DNA of 64,000 bases from Limnohabitans sp. (GCA_009693505.1 SHXD01000004.1:1-64000), one strand, 5' to 3'; shown: positions 27,888 through 39,062, counted from the stretch's first letter. Numbers and translations: made by a program. The notes: generated by a model from the letters alone, not told the origin.

Positions 27888-27892
27888 TGCTT

Positions 27893-28876
27893 TTAAGGCT
27901 TGTTGTAGGCATCAATCAAGGCTTTGCCTTCGGGCCCTGCTTTATCAAGCCATTCTTTCAGCATCACATCGCCAACTTTTTTCATGTCAGCTTTGAGCTG
28001 GGCAGACGGTGCAACGATGTTCATGCCGTTTTTCTTGAGCAAGTCGATGTATTCGCCATTTTTAGCTTGGGACACTTTCCATCCGCGGACATCGGCATCT
28101 GCACCGGCCTTCAAGACGGCTTGCTTGGAGGCTGCATCTAGGGCATCAAATGCGGCTTTGTTCATGATCACCGCATTTTTGGGAAGCCAAGCTTGAGTGT
28201 CGTACCAATACTTGATGTGCTCATAGGTTTTGGTGTCATAGCCTGTAGAGCCAGAAGACATGTAGCTTTCAACCACGCCTGTTGCCATGGCTTGCGAGAG
28301 TTCTGCCGCTTGAACGGTGACGGGCTGTGCGCCTACCAATTCAGCAATCCGGGCGGTAGAGGGGCTGTAAGCGCGCCATTTCACACCCTTCAAATCGGCA
28401 GCAGAATTGATGGGCTTCTTGACATAGATGCCTTGAGGAGGCCATGCCACTGAGTACAGCAACATCATGCCTTGTTCAGCCAATTTTTTCTCGAGCAAAG
28501 GGCGCTGCACTTTGTAAAGTTTGAGTGATTCTTCGTAGCTGTCGGCCAAAAAGGGCAGGCCATCGGCACCAAACAGTTGCCATTCATTTTGGAAATTGGC
28601 CAACAAGATTTCGCCAATTTGAGCTTGGCCACCTTGGACTGCACGCTTGATTTCAGGCGCCTTGAACAATGAAGCATTGGCATGCACTGTGATTTTCAGC
28701 TTGCCGCCCGAAGCTTTTTCAACATCGTTGGCAAATTGCACCAAGTTTTCAGTGTGAAAGTTGTTGGCGGGGTAGGCTGCGGGCAAGTCCCACTTGGTTT
28801 GGGCCTGGGCTGCAGCAATGCCACCCAAGGCAAACAACGTGGTGATCAGGGCTTTGGAAAGTAGACGTCTTTTCAT
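27893..28876 (-). CDS. TRAP transporter solute-binding protein, DctP family
   Basis: 327 residues. The N-terminus KRRLLSKALITTLFALGGIAA is a Sec signal peptide, cleaved near AQAQ (about residue 26). The mature protein has the family pattern including AELVGAQPVTVQAAELSQAM, with the conserved arginine region KGVKWRAYSPSTARI that usually contacts a carboxylate. It is first in the dctPQM operon and divergent from the HyuAB-like gene, which suggests uptake of that enzyme's substrate. Confidence 0.9.
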   Translation of the reverse strand: MKRRLLSKALITTLFALGGIAAAQAQTKWDLPAAYPANNFHTENLVQFANDVEKASGGKLKITVHANASLFKAPEIKRAVQGGQAQIGEILLANFQNEWQLFGADGLPFLADSYEESLKLYKVQRPLLEKKLAEQGMMLLYSVAWPPQGIYVKKPINSAADLKGVKWRAYSPSTARIAELVGAQPVTVQAAELSQAMATGVVESYMSSGSTGYDTKTYEHIKYWYDTQAWLPKNAVIMNKAAFDALDAASKQAVLKAGADADVRGWKVSQAKNGEYIDLLKKNGMNIVAPSAQLKADMKKVGDVMLKEWLDKAGPEGKALIDAYNKP

Positions 28877-29072
28877 GAGTACTCCGTTGATTGAAAAAAA
28901 TTGGAAAGCCTTGCAAGAATAGCACCGACTGCAAATGCAAAATACGGCTTCAGCTTGGTAAAAACGCGATGATCGCCAAGAAGATTAGTCTGAAAGGTTT
29001 AACATTACATCCTAACCTTGTTGAAATCAGCCCCAAAAAGGTCGAATTGAGCTGTAGTTTTAAGGATTATCA

Positions 29073-32000
29073 ATGATGAGCTTACCTTCCAGGCCGCTAT
29101 GGCAATTCTGGATTGACAGAGGGGGCACCTTCACCGACATCGTTGGCAAAAGACCTGATGGTCAGTTGGTGACGCACAAATTGTTGTCTGAGAACCCAGA
29201 CCAGTACAAGGATGCGGCGGTGGCGGGTATTCGCCATCTTTTAGGTTTGAAATCGAACGAACCGGTCAGCCCCAAAATGGTGAGTTGCGTGAAGATGGGC
29301 ACCACAGTGGCCACCAATGCACTGTTAGAGCGAAAGGGTGAACGCACTTCGTTGATCACCACAAAAGGTTTTCGCGATGCCTTGCGCATTGCCTATCAAA
29401 ATCGGCCTAGATTGTTTGACCGTCACATCGTGTTGCCCGAATTGCTGTACGACGAAGTGATCGAAGCGCAAGAACGCATGTCGGCGCAAGGTGAGGTGAT
29501 TGAGTCTTTGAATGTCGATGAATTGCGCCCTCAAATGCAAGCGCAATTTGACGCAGGCATTCGCAGCGTTGCCATTGTGTTCATGCATGCCTACCGTTAT
29601 CATCAACATGAAGTCTTGGCTGCAGACTTAGCGCGGCAAATTGGTTTCACTCATATTAGCACCTCACATCAAACCAGCCCCTTGATGAAGTTCGTGAGCC
29701 GCGGCGACACCACGGTGGTTGATGCTTATCTATCGCCCATTCTGCATCGCTATGTGAACCAAGTGGCAAATGAAATGCCCGGTGTTAAATTGATGTTCAT
29801 GCAGTCTTCTGGTGGCCTCACTGATGCGCATGCCTTTGCAGGCAAGGATGCCATTTTGAGTGGCCCCGCAGGCGGTATTGTGGGCATGGCCCGAACTGCA
29901 GAAGGCGCTGGACACGACAAAGTGATTGGTTTTGACATGGGCGGTACGTCCACGGATGTGTCACATTACGCAGGTCAATTTGAACGTGAGTTTGAAACCC
30001 AAGTGGCAGGCATTCGGATGCGCGCGCCCATGATGAGTATTCACACGGTGGCTGCTGGCGGCGGTTCTTTGTTGCAGTTTGACGGTGCCAGGTTGCGAGT
30101 GGGGCCACAAAGCGCTGGCGCAAATCCAGGGCCTGTCAGTTACAGACGCGGAGGTCCATTGGCTGTGACGGATGCCAATGTTTTGGTGGGTAAGGTTCAG
30201 CCTGATTTTTTCCCTGCGGTCTTTGGACCTGAGGGCAATCAAAGACTAGATGCAGAAGCCGTAGCTGGTCAATTTGCAGCGCTGTCTTTACAGATGAATC
30301 GATCACCCGAGTCGATTGCCGATGGTTTTTTGCGCATTGCAGTTCAGCAAATGGCCAATGCCATTAAGAAAATTTCTGTGGCCCGTGGCTATGACGTCAC
30401 GCGCTACACCCTGCAATGCTTTGGCGGTGCAGGTGGCCAACACGCTTGCTTGGTGGCCGATGCCTTGGGCATGAAACAAGTTTATGTACACCCCTTGGCG
30501 GGCGTTTTGTCTGCCTATGGCATGGGCTTGGCAGATCAAAGTCTCATCCGTGAGCAGGCCGTTGAGCTGCGTTTAACGCCTGAAGCCATGCCCTCATTGT
30601 TGAAGCCTCTTTTAAGTTTGGGTGAGGCTGCACGAGCGGCTTTGTCAAAACAAGCTTTGGACGATGCCATTGAACTACATGAGCGAGTTCACGTTCGTTA
30701 TGAAGGAAGTGACTCGGCACTGATGGTGCGCATGGGTACTTTGGCTGAAATTACGCAAGGTTTTGAAGCGGCTTATCGCCAACGCTTTGCATTTTTGATG
30801 ACGGGCAAAGCTTTGATGGTGGAAGCGGTTTCTGTAGAAGCTGTCATCAAGGGCGATGCACCTGTTGAATTGCCTCAGCCAGTGAATGCAGTGCGTGATG
30901 TGCCCAAGCGCGCTACCGTGCGAATGTTCACGGCTGGATCCGATGGTGAGTCTCGCTGGTGGGGTGCAGGCTTGTTTGTACGTGAAGATTTACGCATTGG
31001 TGATCAGATCTCAGGCCCCGCCATCATTGCAGAAAAGAATGCCACCACTGTGGTGGAGCCTGGTTGGCAAGCGAAAGTCACAGCCCTTGATCATTTGCTG
31101 TTGAACAGAATCGAAGCAAGGCAAACCAAGCACGCTGTAGGCACCACGGTCGACCCCGTGTTGTTGGAGGTTTTCAATAACTTGTTCATGAATATTGCCG
31201 AGCAAATGGGCTTGCAACTTCAGAATACTGCGTACTCCGTCAACATCAAAGAGCGATTAGATTTCTCCTGTGCCTTGTTCAGTGCCGAAGGGCATCTGAT
31301 TGCCAACGCGCCGCACATGCCTGTGCATTTGGGCAGCATGGGGGAGAGCATCAAAACCGTCATTCGAGAAAACTTGGGCAATATGCGCCGAGGCGATGTT
31401 TTTGTGCTGAATGACCCGTATCACGGCGGCACCCATTTACCTGATGTGACGGTCATCACGCCTGTCTTTTTGGAGGGCGCAACGCTACCTGAGTTCTATG
31501 TGGGTTCGCGCGGCCATCATGCAGATATTGGCGGCACCACGCCGGGTTCTATGCCACCCTTCTCCACCACCATTCAAGAAGAAGGCGTGCAGATCAACAA
31601 CGTGAAGTTGGTGGCTGAAGGTGTGTTGCAAGAGAAGACCATGTTGGATCTGCTGTCTAGCGGCCAACACCCTAGTCGCAATCCGCAACAAAATATGGCG
31701 GACTTGCGGGCGCAATTGGCGGCCAATGAAAAAGGCGTGCAAGAGCTTTGCAAGATGGTCGATGAATTTGGTTTGGATGTGGTTCAGGCATACATGCGCC
31801 ACGTTCAAGACAATGCTGAGGAGTCTGTAAGACGCGTCATCACGCGGTTGAAAAACGGCGAATTCACATTGCCCTTAGACAATGGCGCTCAAATCAAAGT
31901 GGCCATTCGAGTGAATGGGCAAAACCGCAGTGCTGAAATTGATTTCACGGGAACCAGTGCGCAGCAAAGCAACAACTTCAATGCACCCACCGCGGTTTGC

Positions 32001-32714
32001 ATGGCAGCTGTTTTGTACGTGTTCAGAAGTTTGGTGAATGACGACATTCCTCTGAATGCCGGTTGCTTGAAGCCTTTAAAAGTCATCATTCCAGAGGGCT
32101 GCATGCTCAACCCCAATTTCCCAGCCTCTGTGGTGGCGGGCAATGTGGAGACTTCCAGTTGTATTACCAATGCACTGTTTGGAGCATTGGGTGTGATGGC
32201 GGGCAGTCAGCCCACCATGAACAACTTCACCTTTGGCAATGCCAAGTATCAGTACTACGAAACCATTTCGGGCGGCAGTGGCGCCGGCGTGATGGTTGAC
32301 GAGCAAGGTCAAATCACTGCGGGCTTCAATGGCACCTCGGTGGTTCAAACCCACATGACCAATTCGCGATTAACTGATCCTGAAATTTTGGAATTCAGAT
32401 TTCCTGTTCGCTTGGACAGTTATGCCATTCGCACAGGTTCGGGTGGAATGGGAAAGTGGTCGGGCGGTATGGGGGGGGTGCGCTGCATTCGATTCTTAGA
32501 ACCCATGACAGCCAGTATTTTGTCCAATGGCCGCATCTACCCCGCTTTTGGTGCGGCAGGTGGGCAGCCAGGTGCGCCTGGTATCAATCAAGTGCGACGT
32601 GTGGATGGTGGTGTTGAAGTGTTAGAGCACATTGGTCAGGTAGAAATGGCACCGGGCGATGTGTTTGAAATTCACACGCCAGGTGGAGGTGGTTATGGCA
32701 TCCCAGAAGCATGA
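29073..32714 (+). CDS. Fused HyuA-HyuB hydantoinase / 5-oxoprolinase-like enzyme
   Basis: 1213 residues. The N-terminal HyuA half (1 to about 690) has the ATP-handling motifs IDRGGTFTD (14-22), [14 protein letters not shown] and [11 protein letters not shown]. The HyuB half (about 693 to the end) includes [20 protein letters not shown] and ends PGGGGYG. The fused form and length match ATP-dependent 5-oxoprolinase (OplAH), which opens 5-oxoproline to glutamate; N-methylhydantoinases are usually split. Activity could therefore be on oxoproline, hydantoins or related cyclic amides. It is divergent from the DctPQM importer; a TAAGGA sequence serves as ribosome site. Confidence 0.88.
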   Translation: MMSLPSRPLWQFWIDRGGTFTDIVGKRPDGQLVTHKLLSENPDQYKDAAVAGIRHLLGLKSNEPVSPKMVSCVKMGTTVATNALLERKGERTSLITTKGFRDALRIAYQNRPRLFDRHIVLPELLYDEVIEAQERMSAQGEVIESLNVDELRPQMQAQFDAGIRSVAIVFMHAYRYHQHEVLAADLARQIGFTHISTSHQTSPLMKFVSRGDTTVVDAYLSPILHRYVNQVANEMPGVKLMFMQSSGGLTDAHAFAGKDAILSGPAGGIVGMARTAEGAGHDKVIGFDMGGTSTDVSHYAGQFEREFETQVAGIRMRAPMMSIHTVAAGGGSLLQFDGARLRVGPQSAGANPGPVSYRRGGPLAVTDANVLVGKVQPDFFPAVFGPEGNQRLDAEAVAGQFAALSLQMNRSPESIADGFLRIAVQQMANAIKKISVARGYDVTRYTLQCFGGAGGQHACLVADALGMKQVYVHPLAGVLSAYGMGLADQSLIREQAVELRLTPEAMPSLLKPLLSLGEAARAALSKQALDDAIELHERVHVRYEGSDSALMVRMGTLAEITQGFEAAYRQRFAFLMTGKALMVEAVSVEAVIKGDAPVELPQPVNAVRDVPKRATVRMFTAGSDGESRWWGAGLFVREDLRIGDQISGPAIIAEKNATTVVEPGWQAKVTALDHLLLNRIEARQTKHAVGTTVDPVLLEVFNNLFMNIAEQMGLQLQNTAYSVNIKERLDFSCALFSAEGHLIANAPHMPVHLGSMGESIKTVIRENLGNMRRGDVFVLNDPYHGGTHLPDVTVITPVFLEGATLPEFYVGSRGHHADIGGTTPGSMPPFSTTIQEEGVQINNVKLVAEGVLQEKTMLDLLSSGQHPSRNPQQNMADLRAQLAANEKGVQELCKMVDEFGLDVVQAYMRHVQDNAEESVRRVITRLKNGEFTLPLDNGAQIKVAIRVNGQNRSAEIDFTGTSAQQSNNFNAPTAVCMAAVLYVFRSLVNDDIPLNAGCLKPLKVIIPEGCMLNPNFPASVVAGNVETSSCITNALFGALGVMAGSQPTMNNFTFGNAKYQYYETISGGSGAGVMVDEQGQITAGFNGTSVVQTHMTNSRLTDPEILEFRFPVRLDSYAIRTGSGGMGKWSGGMGGVRCIRFLEPMTASILSNGRIYPAFGAAGGQPGAPGINQVRRVDGGVEVLEHIGQVEMAPGDVFEIHTPGGGGYGIPEA

Positions 32715-32744
32715 AACTGCTGGCTTCTGAGGCAGGCTTCAAGT

Positions 32745-33074
32745 TTAAGATTTGCCTGACTTTGGTTTATCGGGTTGCGCTGCTTTAGCGGGTTCGCTGG
32801 CGGCACCGCCTTGATAGCCCGAGCCATTCACAGTCAGCCCTTGAGCTGAAAATTTGGCCGAACTTTTCTCACCCATGCCGCTGACGCGGTGCATGAGATC
32901 AGGCCAGTCTTTGAAACTGCCTTTGTTGCGCTCTTTCAATATTTTTCCAGACAGAGAAGGTCCAATGCCTTTGATGCCGTCAAGCTCGGCCGCGTTGGCT
33001 TTGTTGACATCCACAGCGGCAAAGCTGGACAAAGAAAACAGCAAGGCTGTGAGAGTTATGATTTTTTTCAACAT
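32745..33074 (-). CDS. Secreted helix-hairpin-helix protein, ComEA-related
   Basis: 109 residues: a signal peptide (about 1-19, ending SSFAA), then two helix-hairpin-helix motifs (VDVNKANAAELDGIKGIGPS and the SGMGEKSSAKF segment), then a Pro/Lys/Ala-rich tail. Proteins of this type bind double-stranded DNA without sequence preference; ComEA does so in the periplasm during natural transformation. The tail and short size are common in Burkholderiales versions. It stands alone, with no other competence gene in the window. Confidence 0.83.
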   Translation of the reverse strand: MLKKIITLTALLFSLSSFAAVDVNKANAAELDGIKGIGPSLSGKILKERNKGSFKDWPDLMHRVSGMGEKSSAKFSAQGLTVNGSGYQGGAASEPAKAAQPDKPKSGKS

Positions 33075-33222
33075 GTTAAATTCCTAAAGATCGCACCACC
33101 AAAGCGGTTGTGCAGTCTCGATTCAACTGCTGAATGATTCTAAAAAGTGAAGTTTGCAACCGAAGGACAGGACATGTAATGTACTGAAAGTGAGCGGTTA
33201 ACGAGTACTTGCTTTTTGCGGC

Positions 33223-34380
33223 TTAAAGTTCTTCAACTCTGCGGGGAGGGTAGCTGTCCCAAGCCTGGCAACCCGGGCAGTGCCAGAAATGTTCTTTGGC
33301 TTCAAAACCGCAAGCCGCACAACGGTATCGCGACAGCGGCCTAGAAGCTTGCTCCAGCGCTTTTTGCACAGGTCCACGGGTTTCAGCGCCACCTAAATCA
33401 GCGCCAGCCAACCAACGCGATGCCGCTAAAAGGGAAGGTTGTTTTTGCAGATGCTCAATGTAGCGTTGCCGTGTTTGCACTTCACTTTCGGCGCTGGCCT
33501 TTTCAAGGCTCACAATGGCGTCCATCACATCGATACAGGGACTTTGAGCGTAGTGCGACTTCAGCAAGGTCAAGATTTGAGGCACACGTTGTGAGTCTTG
33601 AGCGGCCTTGACCAAGCTGGGTGCTGCCAATGGTGCTGCTACCGAAGACGATTCGAACAGTTGGCTCAAGGTGTCGCAGGCTAGCGAGGCTTGGTTCATG
33701 TTCAATTGAAGTTGCCCCAGCAGCAAGCGGGGGCGAGGTGCTTCAGGGGCTTCTTGAATGGCATTGAGCAGCAATTGAGAAGCGCCGGTACTATCGCCTT
33801 GTGCATTGAGTTCTCGGGCCTGTTCGCACAGGTAATGGGCTTTGCGAACAGAGAAACTCACTTCGCCAGACCCTTCTAATTGCTCTGCAACCTGACGGGC
33901 TTGCGGCCACTCGCGCGAACGTTCGTAAATGGCCAGGCGTGCCAATCTGGCTTGTCCTTCAAACGCGGTGCCCTCCAGCTTTCGCAGGGCGTCTTCTGCG
34001 CGGTCTAGCAAGCCAGCCTTGACAAAATCTTTGGCCAAGGCATTTTGGGCGCGTTGTCGGTCGGCGGTACTGAGATCGCCCCGAGACAGCAAATGTTCAT
34101 GAACGCGAACTGCGCGCTCGTACTCACCTCGCCTGCGAAATAAATTGCCCAATGCGAAATGCAGCTCTGAAGTGTCTGGATCGTTTTGAACCGCTTCAAT
34201 GAAGGCGTCAATGGCTTTGTCTTGCTGTTCGTTCAATAAAAAATTCAGGCCCTTGAAATACGCGCGAGGCGCTTGCCGATTGTCGATGCGCAATTGGCGT
34301 AAATCAAGTCTAGAGGCCAGCCAGCCCAAGCCAAATGCGGCGGGCAGCCCCACCAAAATCCAAATCAGATCAAGTTCCAT
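33223..34380 (-). CDS. lapB: Lipopolysaccharide assembly protein B (TPR)
   Basis: 385 residues (E. coli LapB 389). There is one N-terminal membrane helix (about 1-20), then TPR repeats from about residue 40 to 320 and a C-terminal rubredoxin-like metal site with C354, C357, C368 and C371, all four present. LapB on the inner membrane promotes FtsH proteolysis of LpxC and coordinates LPS synthesis with transport. It overlaps lapA by 11 bp. Synteny with rpsA-ihfB-lapA supports the name. Confidence 0.93.
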   Translation of the reverse strand: MELDLIWILVGLPAAFGLGWLASRLDLRQLRIDNRQAPRAYFKGLNFLLNEQQDKAIDAFIEAVQNDPDTSELHFALGNLFRRRGEYERAVRVHEHLLSRGDLSTADRQRAQNALAKDFVKAGLLDRAEDALRKLEGTAFEGQARLARLAIYERSREWPQARQVAEQLEGSGEVSFSVRKAHYLCEQARELNAQGDSTGASQLLLNAIQEAPEAPRPRLLLGQLQLNMNQASLACDTLSQLFESSSVAAPLAAPSLVKAAQDSQRVPQILTLLKSHYAQSPCIDVMDAIVSLEKASAESEVQTRQRYIEHLQKQPSLLAASRWLAGADLGGAETRGPVQKALEQASRPLSRYRCAACGFEAKEHFWHCPGCQAWDSYPPRRVEEL

Positions 34381-34663
34381 GAGGGGCTTCCAGCTGTTCT
34401 GGGTTGGTTGGCGTTGCTATGTGAGCCTGCACAGATTTGGCCGCTTGTTTTTGACGCCACCAACGGGGCACCATGCCTAAAACACCCACGACCAAGCCTA
34501 GCGCAAAGGCCGTTAAAACAATGAGAACCATGGGCGAGCGCCATTGCGTACCAAAGAAAAAGTACACCTTGGCCTCGTGCTGGTTGTTCAGCGCAAAGGC
34601 AAATAAAGTAAAAAAGACAGCGGCGTTCAGTGTCCACTGAAGCAGCTTGAGAAATTGTTTCAT
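34370..34663 (-). CDS. lapA: Lipopolysaccharide assembly protein A
   Basis: 97 residues with two hydrophobic helices (about 7-25 and 42-64) and a basic C-terminal tail containing RWWRQKQAAK, the LapA/DUF1049 layout. LapA is a small inner-membrane partner of LapB. The 3' end overlaps lapB, so the two are coupled. An own promoter candidate lies directly behind the ihfB terminator. Confidence 0.9.
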   Translation of the reverse strand: MKQFLKLLQWTLNAAVFFTLFAFALNNQHEAKVYFFFGTQWRSPMVLIVLTAFALGLVVGVLGMVPRWWRQKQAAKSVQAHIATPTNPEQLEAPHGT

Positions 34664-34686
34664 GAATGGCCTCAGACAGCCTTGTT

Positions 34687-34714
34687 ATTCTAAGGCGATG
34701 GCATGCCAAGACAA
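34687..34714 (-). promoter_or_regulatory. Candidate lapAB promoter
   Basis: On the minus strand TTGTCT (34714-34709) and TAGAAT (34692-34687) are 16 bases apart, between the ihfB terminator and the lapA start. This spacing and the close -10 match suggest lapA-lapB is separately transcribed. Confidence 0.45.
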
Positions 34715-34738
34715 CAAAAAAGGCCCTTCAAGGGGCCT
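34715..34738 (-). terminator. Intrinsic terminator of ihfB
   Basis: On the minus strand AGGCCCCTT pairs with AAGGGCCT (one bulged base) and is followed by TTTTTT. It sits 28 bp past the ihfB stop and abuts the lapAB promoter candidate. Confidence 0.8.
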
Positions 34739-34765
34739 AATTATTAAGCGCTGGGTTGCTTCAGC

Positions 34766-35077
34766 TCAGCCTGACTTGCCGTGCAATACGTCCAAGGAGC
34801 CTTGGTCTACGGCTTCTCGCAATGCTTTGCCAGGTTTAAAGTGGGGTACGCGCTTTTCAGGAATTTGCACGCTTTCACCAGATCGGGGATTGCGTCCCAC
34901 GCGGGGAGGGCGGCGGTTGATGGTGAAGCTGCCAAAGCCACGGATCTCGATTCGATGGCCTTTGACCAAGGCTTCGCTCATGGCGTCTAGCAATGTTTTG
35001 ACGGCAAATTCAGCGTCACGGTGAGTCAGCTGCTCAAATCGGGCAGCCAAAGCTTCAACGAGGTCGGAGCGGGTCAT
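34766..35077 (-). CDS. ihfB: Integration host factor beta subunit
   Basis: 103 residues of the HU/IHF fold. The DNA-intercalating arm is seen as [20 protein letters not shown], preceded by [14 protein letters not shown]. It pairs with IhfA to bend DNA sharply at specific sites. The conserved position after rpsA separates it from HU. The C-terminus is about eight residues longer than in E. coli. Confidence 0.95.
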   Translation of the reverse strand: MTRSDLVEALAARFEQLTHRDAEFAVKTLLDAMSEALVKGHRIEIRGFGSFTINRRPPRVGRNPRSGESVQIPEKRVPHFKPGKALREAVDQGSLDVLHGKSG

Positions 35078-35108
35078 TTAGAAAAGCGATTTTGCAAGAG
35101 TCAAAGAA

Positions 35109-35152
35109 AAAGCCTCTGGCTCAGCCCCAAAAGGGCCAAGCAAGAGGCTTTG
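35109..35152 (-). terminator. Intrinsic terminator after rpsA
   Basis: On the minus strand AAGCCTCT and AGAGGCTT form the outer stem, with an inner GGCCC/GGGGC pairing, and TTTT follows. It lies between the rpsA stop and the ihfB start, so ihfB is expected to receive only read-through or its own promoter. Confidence 0.75.
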
Positions 35153-35164
35153 ATCTTCAGCAGG

Positions 35165-36856
35165 TCATTCTGCTGAATCGTTGTTGTCCAACTTGGCACG
35201 CAACAAAGCGCCCAAGCTGGTGGTGCCAGCGTTTTCGCGTGAAGACTGTTGGCTCAATGACGCCATGGCTTCATTTTGATCAGCGGCATCTTTGGCCTTG
35301 ATGGACAACTGGATGTTGCGTGTCTTGCGATCGACGTTGACGACCACTGCCGTGACTTCGTCGCCTTCTTTGAGCAAGCTGCGAGCGTCTTCCACGCGAT
35401 CGCGTGAAATTTCGCTGGCGCGCAAGTAACCAATGATGTCGTCGCCCAAGTCGATCTCAGCACCACGTGCGTCCACAGTTTTGACTTTGCCGGTCACTGT
35501 TTGACCTTTGTCGTTCAATGTCACGAAAGTGGTGAAGGGGTCGCCGTCGAGTTGTTTGATGCCCAAGCTGATGCGCTCGCGCTCAACATCGACTGCCAAC
35601 ACGATGGCTTCAACGTCTTGACCCTTCTTGTAGTTGCGAACTGCGGCTTCGCCGGTTTCGTTCCATGACAAGTCGGACAGGTGAACCAAACCGTCGATGC
35701 CAGCGGCCAAGCCCACGAACACACCAAAGTCGGTGATGGACTTAATGGGGCCCTTGACGCGGTCGCCACGCTTGGTGTTTTGAGCGAAGTCTTGCCATGG
35801 GTTGGCACGGCATTGCTTCATACCCAAGCTGATGCGGCGCTTGTCTTCGTCGATTTCCAAAACCATGACTTCGACTTCGTCGCCCAATGACACGATCTTG
35901 GAAGGTGCCACGTTCTTGTTGGTCCAGTCCATTTCAGAGACGTGTACCAAGCCTTCAATGCCGGGTTCGAGTTCGACAAACGCGCCGTAGTCGGCAATGT
36001 TGGTGATCTTGCCGAACATGCGGGTGCTTTGGGGGTAGCGGCGGTTGACGCCCATCCAAGGGTCGTCGCCCATTTGCTTGAGGCCCAAAGACACGCGGTT
36101 TTTCTCGGTGTCGAACTTGAGGATCTTGGCGGTAATTTCTTGACCGGCTTGCACCACTTCGGAAGGGTGACGGACACGGCGCCAAGCCATGTCGGTGATG
36201 TGCAGCAATCCATCGATGCCGCCCAAGTCGACGAATGCACCGTATTCGGTGATGTTCTTGACCACACCGTGAACGACAGAACCTTCGCGAAGGTTTTCCA
36301 TCAGTTTGGCGCGCTCTTCGCCCATGGAGGCTTCGACCACAGCACGGCGTGACAACACGACGTTGTTGCGCTTGCGGTCCAGCTTGATGACCTTGAACTC
36401 CATGGTTTTGTTTTCGTACGGTGACAGGTCTTTGGTAGGACGTGTGTCAACCAATGAGCCTGGCAAGAAGGCACGGATGCCGTTGACCAACACAGTCAGG
36501 CCGCCTTTGACTTTGCCGCTGGTGGTGCCCGTGACGAATTCGCCGGATTCCAAAGCTTTTTCCAATGACAACCATGAAGCCAAACGCTTGGCGGTGTCAC
36601 GGCTCAAAATGGTGTCGCCGTAGCCGTTCTCGATGGAACCGATGGCTACAGAAACGAAATCGCCAACTTGGACTTCGATTTCTCCCAAATCAGATTTGAA
36701 TTCTTCTAGGGGGACGTAGGCTTCAGATTTGAGGCCGGCGTTAACAACCACAAAGTTGTGTTCGATGCGAACAACTTCAGCGGTGATCACTTCGCCAGTG
36801 CGCATTTCGGTGCGCTTCAGTGATTCTTCAAATAGGTCTGCAAAAGATTCTGACAT
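35165..36856 (-). CDS. rpsA: 30S ribosomal protein S1
   Basis: 563 residues with six S1 (OB-fold) repeats, e.g. [20 protein letters not shown] and [20 protein letters not shown], the normal full-length architecture. S1 binds mRNA leaders and delivers them to the 30S subunit. It follows aroA-cmk as in most proteobacteria. The first two, ribosome-binding repeats are the more divergent ones, as expected. A hairpin in the 178-bp leader may take part in autoregulation. Confidence 0.97.
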   Translation of the reverse strand: MSESFADLFEESLKRTEMRTGEVITAEVVRIEHNFVVVNAGLKSEAYVPLEEFKSDLGEIEVQVGDFVSVAIGSIENGYGDTILSRDTAKRLASWLSLEKALESGEFVTGTTSGKVKGGLTVLVNGIRAFLPGSLVDTRPTKDLSPYENKTMEFKVIKLDRKRNNVVLSRRAVVEASMGEERAKLMENLREGSVVHGVVKNITEYGAFVDLGGIDGLLHITDMAWRRVRHPSEVVQAGQEITAKILKFDTEKNRVSLGLKQMGDDPWMGVNRRYPQSTRMFGKITNIADYGAFVELEPGIEGLVHVSEMDWTNKNVAPSKIVSLGDEVEVMVLEIDEDKRRISLGMKQCRANPWQDFAQNTKRGDRVKGPIKSITDFGVFVGLAAGIDGLVHLSDLSWNETGEAAVRNYKKGQDVEAIVLAVDVERERISLGIKQLDGDPFTTFVTLNDKGQTVTGKVKTVDARGAEIDLGDDIIGYLRASEISRDRVEDARSLLKEGDEVTAVVVNVDRKTRNIQLSIKAKDAADQNEAMASLSQQSSRENAGTTSLGALLRAKLDNNDSAE

Positions 36857-36960
36857 TCAAGTTCCTAATCCACAAAAAGGTCTGACGACAGCACCATTGC
36901 GTCGTTAACAAGGCTAGTTGCGGCGGTTGTGTGCGTTTTTACGCGGGTTAAGTTGTTGAA

Positions 36961-37002
36961 CCACAAGGCCAGTGCGCAAGCAGCGCGGATGGAGCCTTGT
37001 GG
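36961..37002 (-). promoter_or_regulatory. Long stem-loop in the rpsA leader region
   Basis: CCACAAGGC and GCCTTGTGG form a perfect 9-bp stem around a 24-base loop in the gap between cmk and rpsA. No T-run follows on the minus strand, so it is not a standard terminator. In E. coli, S1 represses its own translation through leader hairpins; a similar role is possible here by analogy only. Confidence 0.4.
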
Positions 37003-37034
37003 GCCTGTTCAAGTCTTCCTGTTTAAGTTTGAAA

Positions 37035-39062
37035 TTAAACCGGGAAAGCTTGTTTGCTTTGCCACCAGCCAAGGACTTGAACCACCGAATGTTCGATGCT
37101 CAAATCTGAGTTGTCTAATAGCATTGCGTCTTGTGCTGGCTTCAAGGGCGCCACGCTGCGAGAACTATCCCGTGCGTCGCGAGCCTCTAAGTCAGACCTG
37201 AGATCGGCAATTTTAGCCTGAAAACCTTTAGAAATCAATTGCTTATAGCGTCTGTCGGCTCTTTTTGCGGCACTGGCGGTCAAAAACACCTTCAAATTCG
37301 CGCCAGGAAAGATGACTGTGCCCATGTCGCGACCGTCGGCCAGAAGGCCTGGCAGACGCTGAAAGCTGTGTTGAAGCGCCACCAAAGCCACCCGAACGGC
37401 TGGCAAAGTGGAGACCTTAGAGGCGTTCATGCCGCCTTCTTCGCTGCGAATGGCGTCGGTCACGTCTTGGTTGTTCAACAGGACTTTGTCGCCGTCAAAC
37501 CGCACTGGCAGCTTTTTGGCCAAGGTGGCAATAGCGGCTTCGTTGATGGTTTCCAAACTGAAGCCCGCCTGCAAAGCGGCATAGGCCGTGACGCGGTATA
37601 GCGCGCCAGAGTCAAGGTAGTGATAGCCCAAGCGCTGGGCGACAAGGCTGGAAAGAGTTCCTTTGCCAGACGCGGTAGGGCCGTCGATGCAAATCACAGG
37701 TATGCGGTCTGCAGGTGTTTGAGTGAGAGAGAACAGCGTTTCGAAGTAATCTGGAAAAGTTTTGGCCACGCACTTGGGGTCTTCAATGCGAACCGCTTGT
37801 TGGTCTGGATTAAAAGCTGCCAAAGAAAAGCACATGGCCACGCGGTGATCGTCATAGGTATGAATGCTGGCAGCGCGCCACTGACCTGCTGGCAGGGGAT
37901 GAATGCGCAACCAATCGGGGCCTTCTTCTACGTGTGCACCCAATTTGCGCGATTCTTTGGCCATGGCAGCAATGCGATCGGTTTCTTTCACACGCCAGCT
38001 GGCAATGTTGCGCAGAGTGCTGGGGCCATCTGCATACAAAGCCATCACAGCCAGGGTCATGGCGGCATCTGGAATGTGATTGCAATCTAGGTCGATGGCC
38101 TTGAGGGGCCATGCGCCGCGTTTGATTTCTAAGCAGTTGGGGCCACTTTCAATGTGCGCGCCCATCTGAGCGGCAGCTTCCATGAAGCGAATGTCGCCTT
38201 GAATGGACGATGCGCCGACGCCTTCAATTCTCACAGCTTGCTGGGTAGCGGCAATGGCACCCAAGGCGATGAAGTAGCTGGCTGAAGAAGCATCTGCTTC
38301 CACGTGAATTTCGCCAGGCGATTTGTAATGACTGCCCGCAGGAATGGTGAAGCTCTGCCAGCCGTCACGTTTCACATCAATGCCGTAGCGCGACAACAAA
38401 TTCAAAGTGATTTCAATGTAAGGCTTGGAGATGAGCTCACCGATCACTTCAATCACGATGTCTTCTTGCGCGGCCAAGGGCAATGACATTAAGAGTGCCG
38501 TCAGAAATTGGCTAGACACATCGCCGCGAACTTGAATGGGCTTGTCGAGTTGCAAATGTGGCATCAAAACGCGCAATGGCGGATAGTCGTCATTGCCTAA
38601 ATAATCAATCTGACAACCCAGCAAACGCAGCGCATCGACCAAATCACCGATGGGGCGTTCGTGCATGCGCGGCACACCCTTGAGTGTGAAGTCACCGCCC
38701 ATGACAGCCAATACCGCTGTTAAGGGGCGCATGGCTGTGCCCGCATTGCCCATGAAAAATTCAATGGGTGTGGTGGGTTTTTTCAAGGCAGAAGAGGTGC
38801 CATTTGAAGCGCGCTGGCCCAGGCCAGTGATGCAAACGCTGTTGGTGCCGGCTTTGGTTTCAAGGCCGCAACCTAATTGACGAAGAGCAGCCAACATAAC
38901 GCGCGTGTCGTCTGAATCTAGAAGGTCATGCACCCAAGTGCTGCCTTCGCACAGTGCAGACAACAGCAGTACCCGATTGGAAATACTTTTAGAGCCTGGC
39001 AGGGTGACTTTGCCGCCAGCTTGCTGCAAAGAGGGTATGTCTAGAAACTCAGTGGCAAACAT
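37035..39062 (-). CDS. aroA-cmk: Bifunctional EPSP synthase / cytidylate kinase fusion
   Basis: 675 residues. Residues 1 to about 440 are class I 3-phosphoshikimate 1-carboxyvinyltransferase: [17 protein letters not shown] near the start and [10 protein letters not shown], the glyphosate-sensitive type. Residues from about 452 are cytidylate kinase, with the P-loop [10 protein letters not shown] and [11 protein letters not shown]. No stop or frameshift separates the two, so one polypeptide serves chorismate and CMP/dCMP metabolism. It is preceded by tyrA with an 11-bp gap. Confidence 0.95.
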   Translation of the reverse strand: MFATEFLDIPSLQQAGGKVTLPGSKSISNRVLLLSALCEGSTWVHDLLDSDDTRVMLAALRQLGCGLETKAGTNSVCITGLGQRASNGTSSALKKPTTPIEFFMGNAGTAMRPLTAVLAVMGGDFTLKGVPRMHERPIGDLVDALRLLGCQIDYLGNDDYPPLRVLMPHLQLDKPIQVRGDVSSQFLTALLMSLPLAAQEDIVIEVIGELISKPYIEITLNLLSRYGIDVKRDGWQSFTIPAGSHYKSPGEIHVEADASSASYFIALGAIAATQQAVRIEGVGASSIQGDIRFMEAAAQMGAHIESGPNCLEIKRGAWPLKAIDLDCNHIPDAAMTLAVMALYADGPSTLRNIASWRVKETDRIAAMAKESRKLGAHVEEGPDWLRIHPLPAGQWRAASIHTYDDHRVAMCFSLAAFNPDQQAVRIEDPKCVAKTFPDYFETLFSLTQTPADRIPVICIDGPTASGKGTLSSLVAQRLGYHYLDSGALYRVTAYAALQAGFSLETINEAAIATLAKKLPVRFDGDKVLLNNQDVTDAIRSEEGGMNASKVSTLPAVRVALVALQHSFQRLPGLLADGRDMGTVIFPGANLKVFLTASAAKRADRRYKQLISKGFQAKIADLRSDLEARDARDSSRSVAPLKPAQDAMLLDNSDLSIEHSVVQVLGWWQSKQAFPV

